A DNA stretch of 60,465 bases from Kerstersia sp052103615 (lineage in GTDB: Bacteria > Pseudomonadota > Gammaproteobacteria > Burkholderiales > Burkholderiaceae_B), in the NCBI RefSeq assembly GCF_052103615.1, contig NZ_JBQEKA010000013.1, positions 1 to 60,465 on the forward strand, given 5' to 3'. Under the pieces are notes generated by a model. That model saw only the letters and a program-made list of their open reading frames with translations. It had not been told where the DNA came from and ran no database searches. The translations under genes and the position numbers were made by a program. Within the stretch, counting starts at the first letter, position 1. Each line of letters begins with the position of its first letter. This document shows positions 26,118-34,491 of the stretch, in pieces.

Positions 26118-26175
26118 GCCTGGCGGGCGGCGCCAGCGCCGCCCTGCCCCACGGGCGCAAGAGGAGGAGCGAAGA

Positions 26176-27132
26176 ATGAAAATAACAATACTGGGCGCGG
26201 GCGCCATGGGCGCGCTGTTTGGCGGCCAGCTGGCCGAGGCGGGCCATGATGTGACCTTGCTGGATGTGGATAACGCCCGCATCCAGGCGATACAGGCGGA
26301 TGGTCTGGTACTCGAAACGGGCAGCGGCCGGCGCACGGTCAGGCTGCCCATCATGCGTCCGGAAGCGGCCAGTGGCGCGCCGGATTGGCTGCTGGTCTTT
26401 ACCAAGTCTGTCCACACCGATGCCGCGCTGGCGGGTGTCAGCCACCTGATTGGGCCGCAGACGTATTTGCTTAGCCTGCAAAATGGCCTGGGCAATGCCG
26501 AAAAACTGGCGCAGGTGGTGGAAGCCGGCCGGGTAGCGCATGGCATGACGACGGTACCTGCCGATGTCACGGCGCCTGGCGTTGTGCGTTCCCACGGACG
26601 GGGCTATGTGCGTTTCATGATGGCCGATGGCAGCGCCAATTCCTCACTGGAAGCATTGGCCGAGGCCATGCGTGGGGCCGGGCTGGATTGCAATGTGGCG
26701 CCGGATGTTCTGGTGGATATCTGGGAGAAGGTGGCATTCAATGCGGCCATGAACAGTATGTGCGCCTTGGCGGGCTGCCCGGTGGATGGCTTGGCGGCAT
26801 TGCCCGAAGGGGTGGCGCTGGTGCATGAGACGGCAGCCGAAGTGCTGGCGGTTGCCCGCGCGCTGGATGTGGCCGTCAATGAGCCGCGTGTGGCTGCGCT
26901 GATGGATCATGCCATGGCACACCATACCGGCCATCAGCCCTCCATGCTGCAAGACCGCCTGGCGGGCCGGCCGACGGAAATCGACGCCATCAACGGCGCT
27001 GTTTGCCGCGCCGCCCGCAAGCTGGACGTGCCGGTGCCGCGCAATGAAACCCTGTGGACGCTGATGCGTCTGGCTGACCAGCATACGGTGGTGACAAAGG
27101 CGGCGGCGAAAAAGCCAGCGGCGCAGGCTTGA
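26176..27132 (+). CDS. ketopantoate reductase (PanE/ApbA) family dehydrogenase, candidate D-mandelate dehydrogenase
   Basis: Encodes 318 residues; AGAGGAGGAG lies just before the ATG. The Rossmann motif is L-G-A-G-A-M-G-A-L-F-G at 6-16. The family catalytic segment is W-E-K-V-A-F-N-A-A-M-N, with the Lys and the two Asn at +4 and +8 in their conserved spacing. H-Q-P-S-M-L-Q-D-R-L-A-G-R-P-T-E-I-D-A-I-N-G is the C-terminal substrate-site signature. True PanE reduces 2-ketopantoate with NADPH. The same family includes D-2-hydroxyacid dehydrogenases such as the enterococcal D-mandelate dehydrogenases. Location between mdlC-like and mdlB-like genes, with no mandelate racemase, suggests oxidation of D-mandelate to benzoylformate. 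That role is inference. Confidence 0.85.
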   Translation: MKITILGAGAMGALFGGQLAEAGHDVTLLDVDNARIQAIQADGLVLETGSGRRTVRLPIMRPEAASGAPDWLLVFTKSVHTDAALAGVSHLIGPQTYLLSLQNGLGNAEKLAQVVEAGRVAHGMTTVPADVTAPGVVRSHGRGYVRFMMADGSANSSLEALAEAMRGAGLDCNVAPDVLVDIWEKVAFNAAMNSMCALAGCPVDGLAALPEGVALVHETAAEVLAVARALDVAVNEPRVAALMDHAMAHHTGHQPSMLQDRLAGRPTEIDAINGAVCRAARKLDVPVPRNETLWTLMRLADQHTVVTKAAAKKPAAQA

Positions 27133-27174
27133 ACGGCTGACGGCCGATGAAAAAACAAGAAAGAGGAGACGCGC

Positions 27175-27723
27175 ATGGCCGAAACCATGGTGGATGACGA
27201 CAGCGGCGTTGCTGTCGAGATGGGCCGGGCTGGCAGAGCCCTGCTCTGGGTGTGCAAGTTCGCCGCGGCAGTGGGCGGGCTGATGTTCGTGGTGCTGGTG
27301 GTGGTGTCGGTGATTTCCATCGTTGGCCGCAAGCTGTTTTCCGCGCCCGTGCCGGGCGATATGGAAATCATGCAGTTGGTGGCCGCCGCTGCCGCCGCGA
27401 ATTTCTTTGCCTATTGCCACCTGATTCATGGCGATCTGAAAGTGGATCTGTTCACGGCCGCCCTGCCGCGCCGCTGGATTCACCTGCTGGAAACGCTGGG
27501 TTCCTTGGCCGTGGCGGCTTTTGGCGCCATTCTGGCATGGCGTATCGGCGCGGGCGCCGCTTCTACCATGGAGTCCGGGGAAACCTCGGCCATCCTGGCC
27601 TGGCCGGTGGGCTGGTTCCAGGCTGCCATGGTGCCGGGTTTTGCATTGCTGGCGTTGTCCGGGCTGTATCTGGCGGGCCGCAACCTGTCCGCCTGCCTGT
27701 CGTCGCAAGGGGAAGGAAAATGA
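27175..27723 (+). CDS. TRAP transporter small permease (DctQ family)
   Basis: Encodes 182 residues with four hydrophobic segments (about 22-45, 60-80, 98-120, 142-165). The DctQ pattern is visible: V-V-S-V-I-S-I-V-G-R-K-L-F-S-A-P-V-P-G-D-M-E-I-M-Q after the first segment, and H-G-D-L-K-V-D-L-F before the third. AGAGGAG precedes the ATG. It is the small membrane subunit of a tripartite, Na+-driven TRAP carrier whose large subunit starts within its stop codon. The substrate is expected to be mandelate or a related aromatic acid because of the surrounding catabolic genes. Confidence 0.92.
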   Translation: MAETMVDDDSGVAVEMGRAGRALLWVCKFAAAVGGLMFVVLVVVSVISIVGRKLFSAPVPGDMEIMQLVAAAAAANFFAYCHLIHGDLKVDLFTAALPRRWIHLLETLGSLAVAAFGAILAWRIGAGAASTMESGETSAILAWPVGWFQAAMVPGFALLALSGLYLAGRNLSACLSSQGEGK

Positions 27724-29048
27724 GCGGTATCAGCATCGGCATGTGGATTTTCGTGGGCGTGTTCCTGTTGATGGGCCTGCGCATACCGATCGGTGTGGCC
27801 ATGTTTATCGGCGGCTCGGTCGGTTATGTGTATCTGCTCGACTGGAACATGTTGCCCTGGCTCAATATGCTGAAGTCGATCCCGTTCGCCAGGTTGTCCA
27901 ATTACGATCTGGTCGTGATTCCGCTTTTCCTGTTGATGGGGCAATTTGCCATTCATGGCGGTCTGAGCCGGAATCTGTTCAGTTGCGTGGCCGCTTTCAT
28001 CGGACACCGGCGTGGCGGCATGGCCATGGCGGCGCTGGGCGCGAGCACCGGTTTTGGCGCCATCTGCGGGTCTTCGGTCGCGACTGCCGCCACCATGAGC
28101 CAGGTGGCCCTGCCCGAATTGCGCCGTTATGGCTATGACGGCGGCTTTGCGACCGGCACCCTGGCGGCGGGCGGCACACTGGGTATTCTGATCCCGCCTT
28201 CGGTGCCTTTGATTATCTATGCCATTCTGACGCAGGAATCCATAGGCAAGCTGTTCGTCGCCAGCATCATGCCGGCCATGGTGGCGCTGGCGGGCTATTT
28301 TCTGGTCATTCTGCTGCAGGTTTACCGGCGCCCCGAAATTGGTCCGGCGGGCCCTCGCGTGCCCTGGGCCAGCCGTTTGCGCGCCTTGCTGGATGTGTTG
28401 CCGGTGGCCCTGGTGTTCCTGGTGGTGATCGTCGGGATTTATGGCGGCTGGGCGACACCGACCGAAGCGGCTGCCATCGGCGCCGGCGCCTGCGGTTTGC
28501 TGGCGGTGGTGCTGGGCGGCTTGCGCTGGCGCGGCCTGCTGCGCTGCGTGTTGGGCACGGCTTCCGGTTCGGCCATGATTTTGCTGGTGCTGCTGGGCGC
28601 TGATGTGCTCAATACCGCGCTGGCGTTGTCGCAGATGCCGGCGGAACTGGCGGACTGGGTGCTGAGCAGCGGCGCGCAGCCCTGGGTAGTGCTGGCCATG
28701 ATTCTGCTGATCTATGTCGTGCTGGGCTGCGTCATGGATTCGCTGGCGATGATCCTGCTGACGGTGCCGATTTTCTATCCCATCATCATGGGCCTGGATT
28801 TCGGCATGCCGGATGCGGATAAATCCATCTGGTTCGGCATTCTGGCGCTGATGGTGGTGGAAATCGGCCTGGTGACGCCGCCGGTGGGCATGAATGTGTT
28901 CATCGTCAACCGGATGGCCAAGGGCGTGACCTTGATGGAAACCTATCGTGGCGTCATGCCGTTCCTGATGACTGACGTGCTGCGCATCATCCTGCTGGCC
29001 GGGGTACCCGGCATTACGCTGGCGCTGGTGCACGGCATGGGCGGATAA
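27720..29048 (+). CDS. TRAP transporter large permease (DctM family)
   Basis: Encodes 442 residues from the ATG at 27720, which overlaps the DctQ stop by 4 bases (ATGA), so translation is coupled. About twelve membrane segments are seen. DctM signatures include L-L-M-G-L-R-I-P-I-G-V-A-M at the start, G-A-S-T-G-F-G-A-I-C-G-S-S-V-A-T-A-A-T-M, A-G-G-T-L-G-I-L-I-P-P-S-V-P, and near the end E-I-G-L-V-T-P-P-V-G-M-N-V-F. It forms the Na+-coupled translocation channel fed by the periplasmic binding proteins encoded just downstream. Confidence 0.95.
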   Translation: MSGISIGMWIFVGVFLLMGLRIPIGVAMFIGGSVGYVYLLDWNMLPWLNMLKSIPFARLSNYDLVVIPLFLLMGQFAIHGGLSRNLFSCVAAFIGHRRGGMAMAALGASTGFGAICGSSVATAATMSQVALPELRRYGYDGGFATGTLAAGGTLGILIPPSVPLIIYAILTQESIGKLFVASIMPAMVALAGYFLVILLQVYRRPEIGPAGPRVPWASRLRALLDVLPVALVFLVVIVGIYGGWATPTEAAAIGAGACGLLAVVLGGLRWRGLLRCVLGTASGSAMILLVLLGADVLNTALALSQMPAELADWVLSSGAQPWVVLAMILLIYVVLGCVMDSLAMILLTVPIFYPIIMGLDFGMPDADKSIWFGILALMVVEIGLVTPPVGMNVFIVNRMAKGVTLMETYRGVMPFLMTDVLRIILLAGVPGITLALVHGMGG

Positions 29049-29060
29049 GCCCGCCCGGAT

Positions 29061-29090
29061 CCGGCCTGCGGCAATCTTGCCGCAGGCCGG
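29061..29090 (+). repeat. 14-bp perfect hairpin inside the TRAP/mandelate operon
   Basis: Arms ccggcctgcggcaa (29061-29074) and ttgccgcaggccgg (29077-29090) form a GC-rich stem-loop between the permease gene and the first binding-protein gene. There is no T-run, so it is not a standard terminator. Such hairpins at permease/binding-protein junctions commonly stabilise mRNA or attenuate transcription to adjust subunit ratios. Confidence 0.65.
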
Positions 29091-29131
29091 GACGAGAGCT
29101 GCAGAAAAATTATTCACAGAGGAGACTTACC

Positions 29132-30187
29132 ATGAAGACTTTGCAATGCCTGCTCGCCGCCGCTGCGTTGGCGACTGCCCTGCCGGCCGCTGCCGCCAAG
29201 CCTGTTGTGTTGCGCGTGCATCACTTCCTGGCGTCGAATTCCAATGCCCAGGTGAACATCATCGAACCCTGGTGCAAACGTATCGAAGAACAGTCTGAGC
29301 AGCGCATGCGCTGCCAGATCTACCCGGCCGCCCAGCTGGGCGGCACGCCGGCGCAGTTCTTCGACCAGGCGCGTGATGGGGTGGTGGATATTGTCTGGAC
29401 GATTCCCACTTATGCGTCGGGCCGTTTTACCAAGACCGAAGTCTTTGAATTGCCCTGGATTACCGATAACGCGGAAGCGGGCAGCAAGGCGTTCTGGCGC
29501 TATGTGGAAGAGCACGCCCAGGACGAATACAAGGGCGTGAAACCGCTGTTTGTTCACTTGCATGACGGAACGCTGCTGCACTTCGCGGGCAAGGAGCCCA
29601 AGACCCTGGAAGAACTCAAGGGCCTGAAGGTGCGGGTGCCGACGCGCATCAATTCCACCATGATCGGCCTGCTGGGCGCCGTGCCGGTGCAGATGCCGCT
29701 GCCGCAGGTGCCGGAATCCGTGGCCAAGGGCGTGATTGATGGCGCGACCGTGCCTTGGGAAGGCATGCCGGCGATCAAGCTGAGCGAAGTGGCCAAGTGG
29801 CACCTGGACGTGCCGGAAGGCATGCCGCGTATGTCCAATACTACTTTCCTGTTCGGCATGAACCAGGCGAAGTACGACAGCCTGCCTGACGATCTGAAGG
29901 CGGTGATCGATGCCAATAGCGGTCTGGAAGCATCCGGCTGGGCGGGCCGCGCCGGTTTTGATGAACAGCTGCAACGCTTCCAGGACGAAGCGACCGGCTA
30001 TGGCGGCACGATTTATCACATCACGCCGGAAGAGTACCAGCGCTGGGTAGAGGCAACCGCGCCTATCGTTGATGAATGGAAGAAGGAAGTCGCCGCCAAG
30101 GGCGCGGACGGGCAGGCGCTGTATGACGCCGCCCGTGCCCTGGTGACGGAGTACGCCCAGCCCAAGGCTGGCGGGCAGCAGCAATAA
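29132..30187 (+). CDS. TRAP transporter periplasmic substrate-binding protein (DctP family), copy 1
   Basis: Encodes 351 residues with a signal peptide (L-L-A-A-A-A-L-A-T-A-L-P-A-A-A-A-K, cleavage near 23). DctP features: V-L-R-V-H-H-F-L-A-S-N-S-N-A-Q near 27-41, Q-I-Y-P-A-A-Q-L-G-G-T-P-A-Q near 64-77, and the conserved ligand Arg in L-K-V-R-V-P-T-R. It is strongly similar to the next gene product; the stretch Y-D-S-L-P-D-D-L-K-A-V-I-D-A-N-S-G-L-E-A is identical in both. It captures the substrate in the periplasm and delivers it to DctQM. GAGGAG precedes the ATG. Confidence 0.93.
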   Translation: MKTLQCLLAAAALATALPAAAAKPVVLRVHHFLASNSNAQVNIIEPWCKRIEEQSEQRMRCQIYPAAQLGGTPAQFFDQARDGVVDIVWTIPTYASGRFTKTEVFELPWITDNAEAGSKAFWRYVEEHAQDEYKGVKPLFVHLHDGTLLHFAGKEPKTLEELKGLKVRVPTRINSTMIGLLGAVPVQMPLPQVPESVAKGVIDGATVPWEGMPAIKLSEVAKWHLDVPEGMPRMSNTTFLFGMNQAKYDSLPDDLKAVIDANSGLEASGWAGRAGFDEQLQRFQDEATGYGGTIYHITPEEYQRWVEATAPIVDEWKKEVAAKGADGQALYDAARALVTEYAQPKAGGQQQ

Positions 30188-30293
30188 CGCGCTGAAGCCA
30201 CGCAGTGATACGGCGCTGGCGGCCATGGGCCGCTGGCGCCGGAGAGAAGGACCAACAAAAAATACAGGCCTGAGACAGGCCGAGGAGACGAAA

Positions 30294-31340
30294 ATGCGTA
30301 TTTCCCCCATGGCGCTGCTGTTGCCCGCCCTGCTGGCCGTCGGCGCGGTACAGGCTGCCGATAAACCCATCACCTTGCGCGTGCAGCACCCTTTGCCATC
30401 GACCTCCAGCGCGCAGAAGAACCTGATCGAGCCATGGTGCGCGAAGATCCGCGCGGAATCGGACAACCGCCTGCAATGCCAGATCTATCCGGCCATGCAG
30501 CTGGGCGGCACGCCGGCGCAATTGATCGACCAGGTGCGCGATGGCGTGGTGGATGTGATCTGGACCACGGCCACCTATGCGTCGGGCCGCTATACCAAGT
30601 CCGAAGTGTTTGAGTTGCCCTGGATTACGCGTTCCGCAGAGGCCAGCAGCAAGGCGCTGTGGACATATGTGCAGGACAATGCCCAGGACGAGTTCAAGGG
30701 GGTGCGCCCGGTGTTCCTGCATTTGCATGAAGGCGCCCTGCTGCACTTTGCCGATGGCAACAAGCCAGAGAAGCTGGAAGAGCTGCAATCGCTCAAGCTG
30801 CGCGCGCCCACCCGGCTGAACTCCCGCAGCATTGAAGCGCTGGGCGCGACGCCGGTGCAGATGCCGATGGCCGCGGTGCCGGAATCCATGGCCAAGAAGG
30901 TGATTGACGGCATTCTGGTGCCCTGGGAAAGCGCCCCGGCCATCCGTTTGCAGGAACTGGCGAAATATCATGTCGATGTGCCTGAGGGCCAGCCGCGCCT
31001 GTCCAATACTATTTTCCTGTTCGGCATGAACCCGGCGAAATACGACAGCCTGCCTGACGACCTGAAGGCGGTGATCGATGCCAATAGCGGCCTGGAAGCA
31101 TCCGGCTGGGCGGGCCGCACGGCGTTTGACGATCTGAGCGGCGGTTATCGCGACCAAATCGTTGCCGCGGGCGGCGAGATTCACTATTTGCCGCAGGCCG
31201 AGTACGAGCGCTGGGTTGCTGCGACGGCACCGGTGCAGGAAACCTGGTTCAAGGAAGTGGCGGCCAAGGGGGGCGACGGCCCGGCTCTGTTGCGCCAGGC
31301 GCGTGAACTGGTCGAGCGCTACGAGGCTGAGCGTCAATGA
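30294..31340 (+). CDS. TRAP transporter periplasmic substrate-binding protein (DctP family), copy 2
   Basis: Encodes 348 residues from the ATG at 30294 (M-R-I-S-P-M-A-L), preceded by GAGGAGACGAAA; the frame is open further upstream without supporting signals. Signal peptide cleavage is near residue 22. It shares length and most motifs with copy 1, including A-S-G-R-[FY]-T-K-[TS]-E-V-F-E-L-P-W-I-T and a long identical C-terminal block, so the two arose by tandem duplication. Ligand-pocket regions differ (R-A-P-T-R-L-N-S-R-S versus R-V-P-T-R-I-N-S-T-M), suggesting different ligand or enantiomer preference. Its stop overlaps the mdlB start by 4 bases. Confidence 0.93.
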   Translation: MRISPMALLLPALLAVGAVQAADKPITLRVQHPLPSTSSAQKNLIEPWCAKIRAESDNRLQCQIYPAMQLGGTPAQLIDQVRDGVVDVIWTTATYASGRYTKSEVFELPWITRSAEASSKALWTYVQDNAQDEFKGVRPVFLHLHEGALLHFADGNKPEKLEELQSLKLRAPTRLNSRSIEALGATPVQMPMAAVPESMAKKVIDGILVPWESAPAIRLQELAKYHVDVPEGQPRLSNTIFLFGMNPAKYDSLPDDLKAVIDANSGLEASGWAGRTAFDDLSGGYRDQIVAAGGEIHYLPQAEYERWVAATAPVQETWFKEVAAKGGDGPALLRQARELVERYEAERQ

Positions 31341-32461
31341 ATATCACCGCGCTGAGGGAAAAGGCCAAAAGGCGCCTGCCCCGCGCCATCTTCGATTATG
31401 TGGATGGCGGCGCGGAGGATGAGCAGACCCTGGCGGACAATCTGGCGTCGTTTGCCGATTGGCGTTTCGTGCCCAGCCGCCTGACGGATCTGCGCGCATT
31501 GCATCCGGAAACCACCTTGCTGGGCGGGCCGTCGGCCTTCCCGGCAGCGGTGGCGCCTACCGGGCTGAACGGTTTGTTGTGGCCAGATGGAGATATCGCG
31601 CTGGCGCGCGCGGCGCAGCGCGCCGGTATCCCCTTCATGTTGTCCACTGCCTCCAATGCTGCGCTGGAGGAAGTGGCGCGCCAGGCGGGCGGGCGGCTCT
31701 GGTTCCAGCTGTATGTGGTGGAGCAGGAGCTGGCGCTATCGTTGGTGCGGCGTGCCCGCGAGGCGGATTACGAGTGCCTGGCGGTGACGGTCGATGTGGT
31801 GGCCAATGGCAAGCGCGAGCGCGATGTGCGCAATGGTTTTCGCATGCCGCCGCGCTATACCCCGGCCATGGTGCTCGATGGCCTGTTGCATCCGCGCTGG
31901 ACCTGGAATTATCTGCGCCATGGCATGCCGGCCCTGGGCAATTTCCAGACGCCGGAAGCGCAGTCGCCACAGGCCAGGGCGGCCTTGTTGCGCCGTTCCA
32001 TGGATGCCGGTTTTTCCTGGCAGGCGCTGGAAGCGGTGCGCCAGGCCTGGCCCCGGAAACTGATTGTGAAAGGGGTGCTGGATCCTCAGGACGTATTGCG
32101 CTGCCGTGCCATGGGCGTGGATGCCGTCGTCCTATCCAACCATGGCGGGCGGCAGCTCGACAGCGCCTGGACCGGGATGGAAGCGCTGGCCGCTTTGCAG
32201 GGGATGGATCTGCAAGGGTGCGAAATCATGGTCGATGGCGGCGTGCGGCGCGGTTCGCACATGGCCAAGGCGGTGGCTTTTGGGGCCAGCGGTGTGCTGC
32301 TGGGCCGGGCAGCGCTGTATGGCCTGGCGAGCGGGGGCGAGGACGGCGCGCTGGATGCCCTGCATATTCTGCGGGATGAGTATCTGGGAACCTTGACGCA
32401 TTTGGGCTGCGGCGGCACGGCGGCGCTAGACGCCGGTTTTGTGGCGCAGCGGCGCGGATAA
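31337..32461 (+). CDS. mdlB: (S)-mandelate dehydrogenase, FMN-dependent, membrane-associated
   Basis: Encodes 374 residues of the FMN alpha-hydroxyacid dehydrogenase family, closest in pattern to P. putida MdlB. Matching blocks include Y-V-D-G-G-A-E-D-E near 21, P-T-G-L-N-G-L-L-W-P-D-G-D near 74-86, S-T-A-S-N near 103, W-F-Q-L-Y-V near 122, and the active-site base His269 in S-N-H-G-G-R-Q-L-D. The loop at about 170-203 (V-L-D-G-L-L-H-P-R-W then R-H-G-M-P) corresponds to the membrane-binding segment of MdlB. It oxidises (S)-mandelate to benzoylformate, passing electrons to the respiratory chain. Start overlaps the stop of the preceding binding-protein gene (ATGA), so it is the final gene of the mandelate operon. 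Confidence 0.9.
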   Translation: MNITALREKAKRRLPRAIFDYVDGGAEDEQTLADNLASFADWRFVPSRLTDLRALHPETTLLGGPSAFPAAVAPTGLNGLLWPDGDIALARAAQRAGIPFMLSTASNAALEEVARQAGGRLWFQLYVVEQELALSLVRRAREADYECLAVTVDVVANGKRERDVRNGFRMPPRYTPAMVLDGLLHPRWTWNYLRHGMPALGNFQTPEAQSPQARAALLRRSMDAGFSWQALEAVRQAWPRKLIVKGVLDPQDVLRCRAMGVDAVVLSNHGGRQLDSAWTGMEALAALQGMDLQGCEIMVDGGVRRGSHMAKAVAFGASGVLLGRAALYGLASGGEDGALDALHILRDEYLGTLTHLGCGGTAALDAGFVAQRRG

Positions 32462-32540
32462 GGCCTGGCCCGGGGCGGCGCTGGCAGCCGCTTCCGCCGT
32501 AGCATTTGCGGCGCTGTTTTAGGTTCCGGGCGCGGTGATC

Positions 32541-33194
32541 TTAGGGCTGCGGCGCAGCCACAGCCAGGGCAGGCGCCGCGCCGGTATCGGCGGGAGGCGG
32601 CGTGTCGTCCAGGGCGTGCAGGTGGCGCGACGCGGCCAGACGGCCGGGCAGCAGGTATTCGCCCTGCATCAGCGGAATCGCCAGGGGCGTGAATTCAACT
32701 TCCAGATCCAGCCCGGCGTCGCGCCAGGCTTGCCAGACCAGGGTGGTGCAATAGGTGCCAGCCGGGTCGGCCAGACGAAATGGCTTGCCCAGCCCGGCCT
32801 TGGCGGCTGCGACGGCTTGTTCGCGTTGCCCGGGGGCGGCCTTGCCGACATGATAGACGACGTGGCGGCGCGATAATTTGGGATCGGTAAAGAATTCCAG
32901 CGAGTCGATGACGACGCCGTCGGGGCGGCCGGGAACTTCCGAAGGAGTGGCGTGAACCACCTGCCAGCGGCCAGGCTCGCCCAGGAGCATGCCGACATGG
33001 CTGAACCCCCCGCCATCGACTGTCATGACAGCATCGCTGACCGCTTCCGTGCCTTCACGGAAGATCAGGTCGCCCGCCTTGGCGTCCGCAGGCAACGTGC
33101 TGCTGCCCGCCGCCAGCACGGCGGCGGATAGCAAAGCGCCCGCGAGTGCCAGGCACAGGCGGGCGCCGCGGGCGATTGTGGTCAAGCCCGGCAC
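32541..33194 (-). CDS. YiiX/YebB-like (NlpC/P60-superfamily) exported cysteine hydrolase
   Basis: Encodes 217 residues from a GTG at 33194; a TTG 9 bases further on is an alternative with better spacing from the TAAGG. A signal peptide (L-C-L-A-L-A-G-A-L-L-S-A-A-V-L-A-A) is followed by the permuted papain-like fold: G-D-L-I-F-R near 41, the catalytic His in G-F-S-H-V-G-M near 65, and the catalytic Cys in A-G-T-Y-C-T-T-L-V-W near 147. Members hydrolyse peptide or lipid amide bonds in the envelope; substrate unknown. The gene starts 4 bases after the DUF4878-like lipoprotein gene, so the two are co-transcribed. Confidence 0.83.
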   Translation of the reverse strand: MPGLTTIARGARLCLALAGALLSAAVLAAGSSTLPADAKAGDLIFREGTEAVSDAVMTVDGGGFSHVGMLLGEPGRWQVVHATPSEVPGRPDGVVIDSLEFFTDPKLSRRHVVYHVGKAAPGQREQAVAAAKAGLGKPFRLADPAGTYCTTLVWQAWRDAGLDLEVEFTPLAIPLMQGEYLLPGRLAASRHLHALDDTPPPADTGAAPALAVAAPQP

Positions 33195-33198
33195 AGCC

Positions 33199-33597
33199 TT
33201 ACTTCAGGCTGATTTTCCAGTCGCCGCCTTCTTTGACCAGATTGTTGCTGGTAGCGGAATCCTTGCCGTTGCCGAAGACCAGTTTGGAGCGGACAGCCGC
33301 GGTGTTTTTGGCTTCGTCGATGGTGACTTCAATGATTTCGACCTTCTTCAGGCCGTCATTGGCGGCAACGCGTTGTTGCATTTCGCCGACGATCATCTGG
33401 ATTTTGCCTTTGGCCATGGTCATTTCGGAGGCCGGGACTTCTGCCAGGGCGATTTGCTTGGTGGCCAGTTCGACGTCACCCTTGGCGGCGGCCTTGTAGA
33501 AGGTCTCGACCACGGATTCGGGCTTGCCGCCGGAGCAGGCAGTAAGCATCAGGGCGAAGAACAGAGCGAAAAATGCGGACAGGCGTGAGCGAAGCAT
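33199..33597 (-). CDS. DUF4878-like lipoprotein, copy 2
   Basis: Encodes 132 residues from the ATG at 33597 (M-L-R-S-R-L-S-A); the long upstream extension is not credible. The signal peptide ends in the lipobox L-T-A-C (Cys near 20). The mature part starts P-E-S-V-V-E-T-F-Y-K-A-A-A-K-G-D and ends G-D-W-K-I-S, the NTF2-like (DUF4878) pattern. Function is unknown. The neighbouring gene 33869-34261 encodes a shorter relative with the same layout, and the YiiX-like gene follows after 4 bases. Confidence 0.82.
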   Translation of the reverse strand: MLRSRLSAFFALFFALMLTACSGGKPESVVETFYKAAAKGDVELATKQIALAEVPASEMTMAKGKIQMIVGEMQQRVAANDGLKKVEIIEVTIDEAKNTAAVRSKLVFGNGKDSATSNNLVKEGGDWKISLK

Positions 33598-33868
33598 GGC
33601 GGGAATCCTGTGAAAACCGTGAATGAGATTGATTTTTGACGGCCCATTGTAGCGCTGCCGCACGAAATGGGCCTGCGGCCTGCGGTGTGAGGCGTAGGCC
33701 GAGCCTGCGCATTGTAGGTTTATGAGAACCTTCGTACCTATCCGGTAAGGTATCAAGTCGCAACAGGGCGGCGGGCATTGCTAAGCCGCGCCGTGCGGTG
33801 CTGTGCGGGGCTGTGAGGTAGGCAGACCGTTCCGTTGCCGTCGCGGCGGGGCCTGGTTTGGCGGCGGT

Positions 33869-34261
33869 TTAGAGGACGATTTTCCAGATGTTGTTATTTG
33901 TCTGGAGTCTCAGGTCTTCGGTCTTGGTGCTGCCGTTCTTGAAAATAATCCTGGCTTGTACCTCGGCTTGCGTGCCTTGGTGGCTTAGCCGGCCTTGCAG
34001 GATCTGCACCTCGGCCAGGCCCTGGTTGGCCTGCATGGTGTTTTGCATTTCCTCAATGGCGGCGCGTTGCTTGTTGCGTTCCGTGCTTTCGGCGGGATGC
34101 TGCACCTGTTCCAGCGCCAGGTCTGTGTCACCGTCGGCGACAGCCTGGTAGAACAGGCGGACAGTGCCGTTGGGCGTGTTGTTTGAGAACGTCATGCAGG
34201 CCGTGAGCCATGCGGCGAGCATGAGCATCATCAGGCTGGCAGTCAGGCGGATGGGACGCAT
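33869..34261 (-). CDS. DUF4878-like lipoprotein, copy 1
   Basis: Encodes 130 residues; GGAG precedes the ATG. The signal peptide ends in W-L-T-A-C (Cys near 22). The mature chain shows the same NTF2-like pattern as its neighbour: G-T-V-R-L-F-Y-Q-A-V-A-D-G-D-T-D-L-A near 31, an N-K-Q-R-A-A-I-E-E-M-Q-N helix, and the ending N-I-W-K-I-V. Divergence between copies is high, so duplication is old or both were acquired separately. Role unknown; envelope location is indicated by the lipobox. Confidence 0.8.
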   Translation of the reverse strand: MRPIRLTASLMMLMLAAWLTACMTFSNNTPNGTVRLFYQAVADGDTDLALEQVQHPAESTERNKQRAAIEEMQNTMQANQGLAEVQILQGRLSHQGTQAEVQARIIFKNGSTKTEDLRLQTNNNIWKIVL

Positions 34262-34491
34262 GGCGGGTCTCCGAAGGGATGCGGGCAGAGGCTGGTTTTG
34301 GCCGGCTCAGTATGCACGGCGTGTCAGGGCCGCACAATGCCCGGGATTCCCGAGTGACAAGCGGAACAGATGGCAGTAGGACGCTGCCAGGGGGCGCCCG
34401 TTTTCTGGCACGCATGGCCTGTGGCAAGCCCAGGCGGCAAGCGCGGCTGGGCTTTGGCAGTGCAGCGGCCAGCCAGGCGGCTGCTGCCGGT

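Noticed and set aside
27252..27719. 156-codon extension of the DctM frame
   Set aside because: It overlaps DctQ out of frame; the ATGA overlap at 27720 is the normal DctQ/DctM junction.
32462..32525. Possible terminator after mdlB
   Set aside because: Only an interrupted stem (cagccgc with gcggcgctg) before a short T-run; too weak to list.
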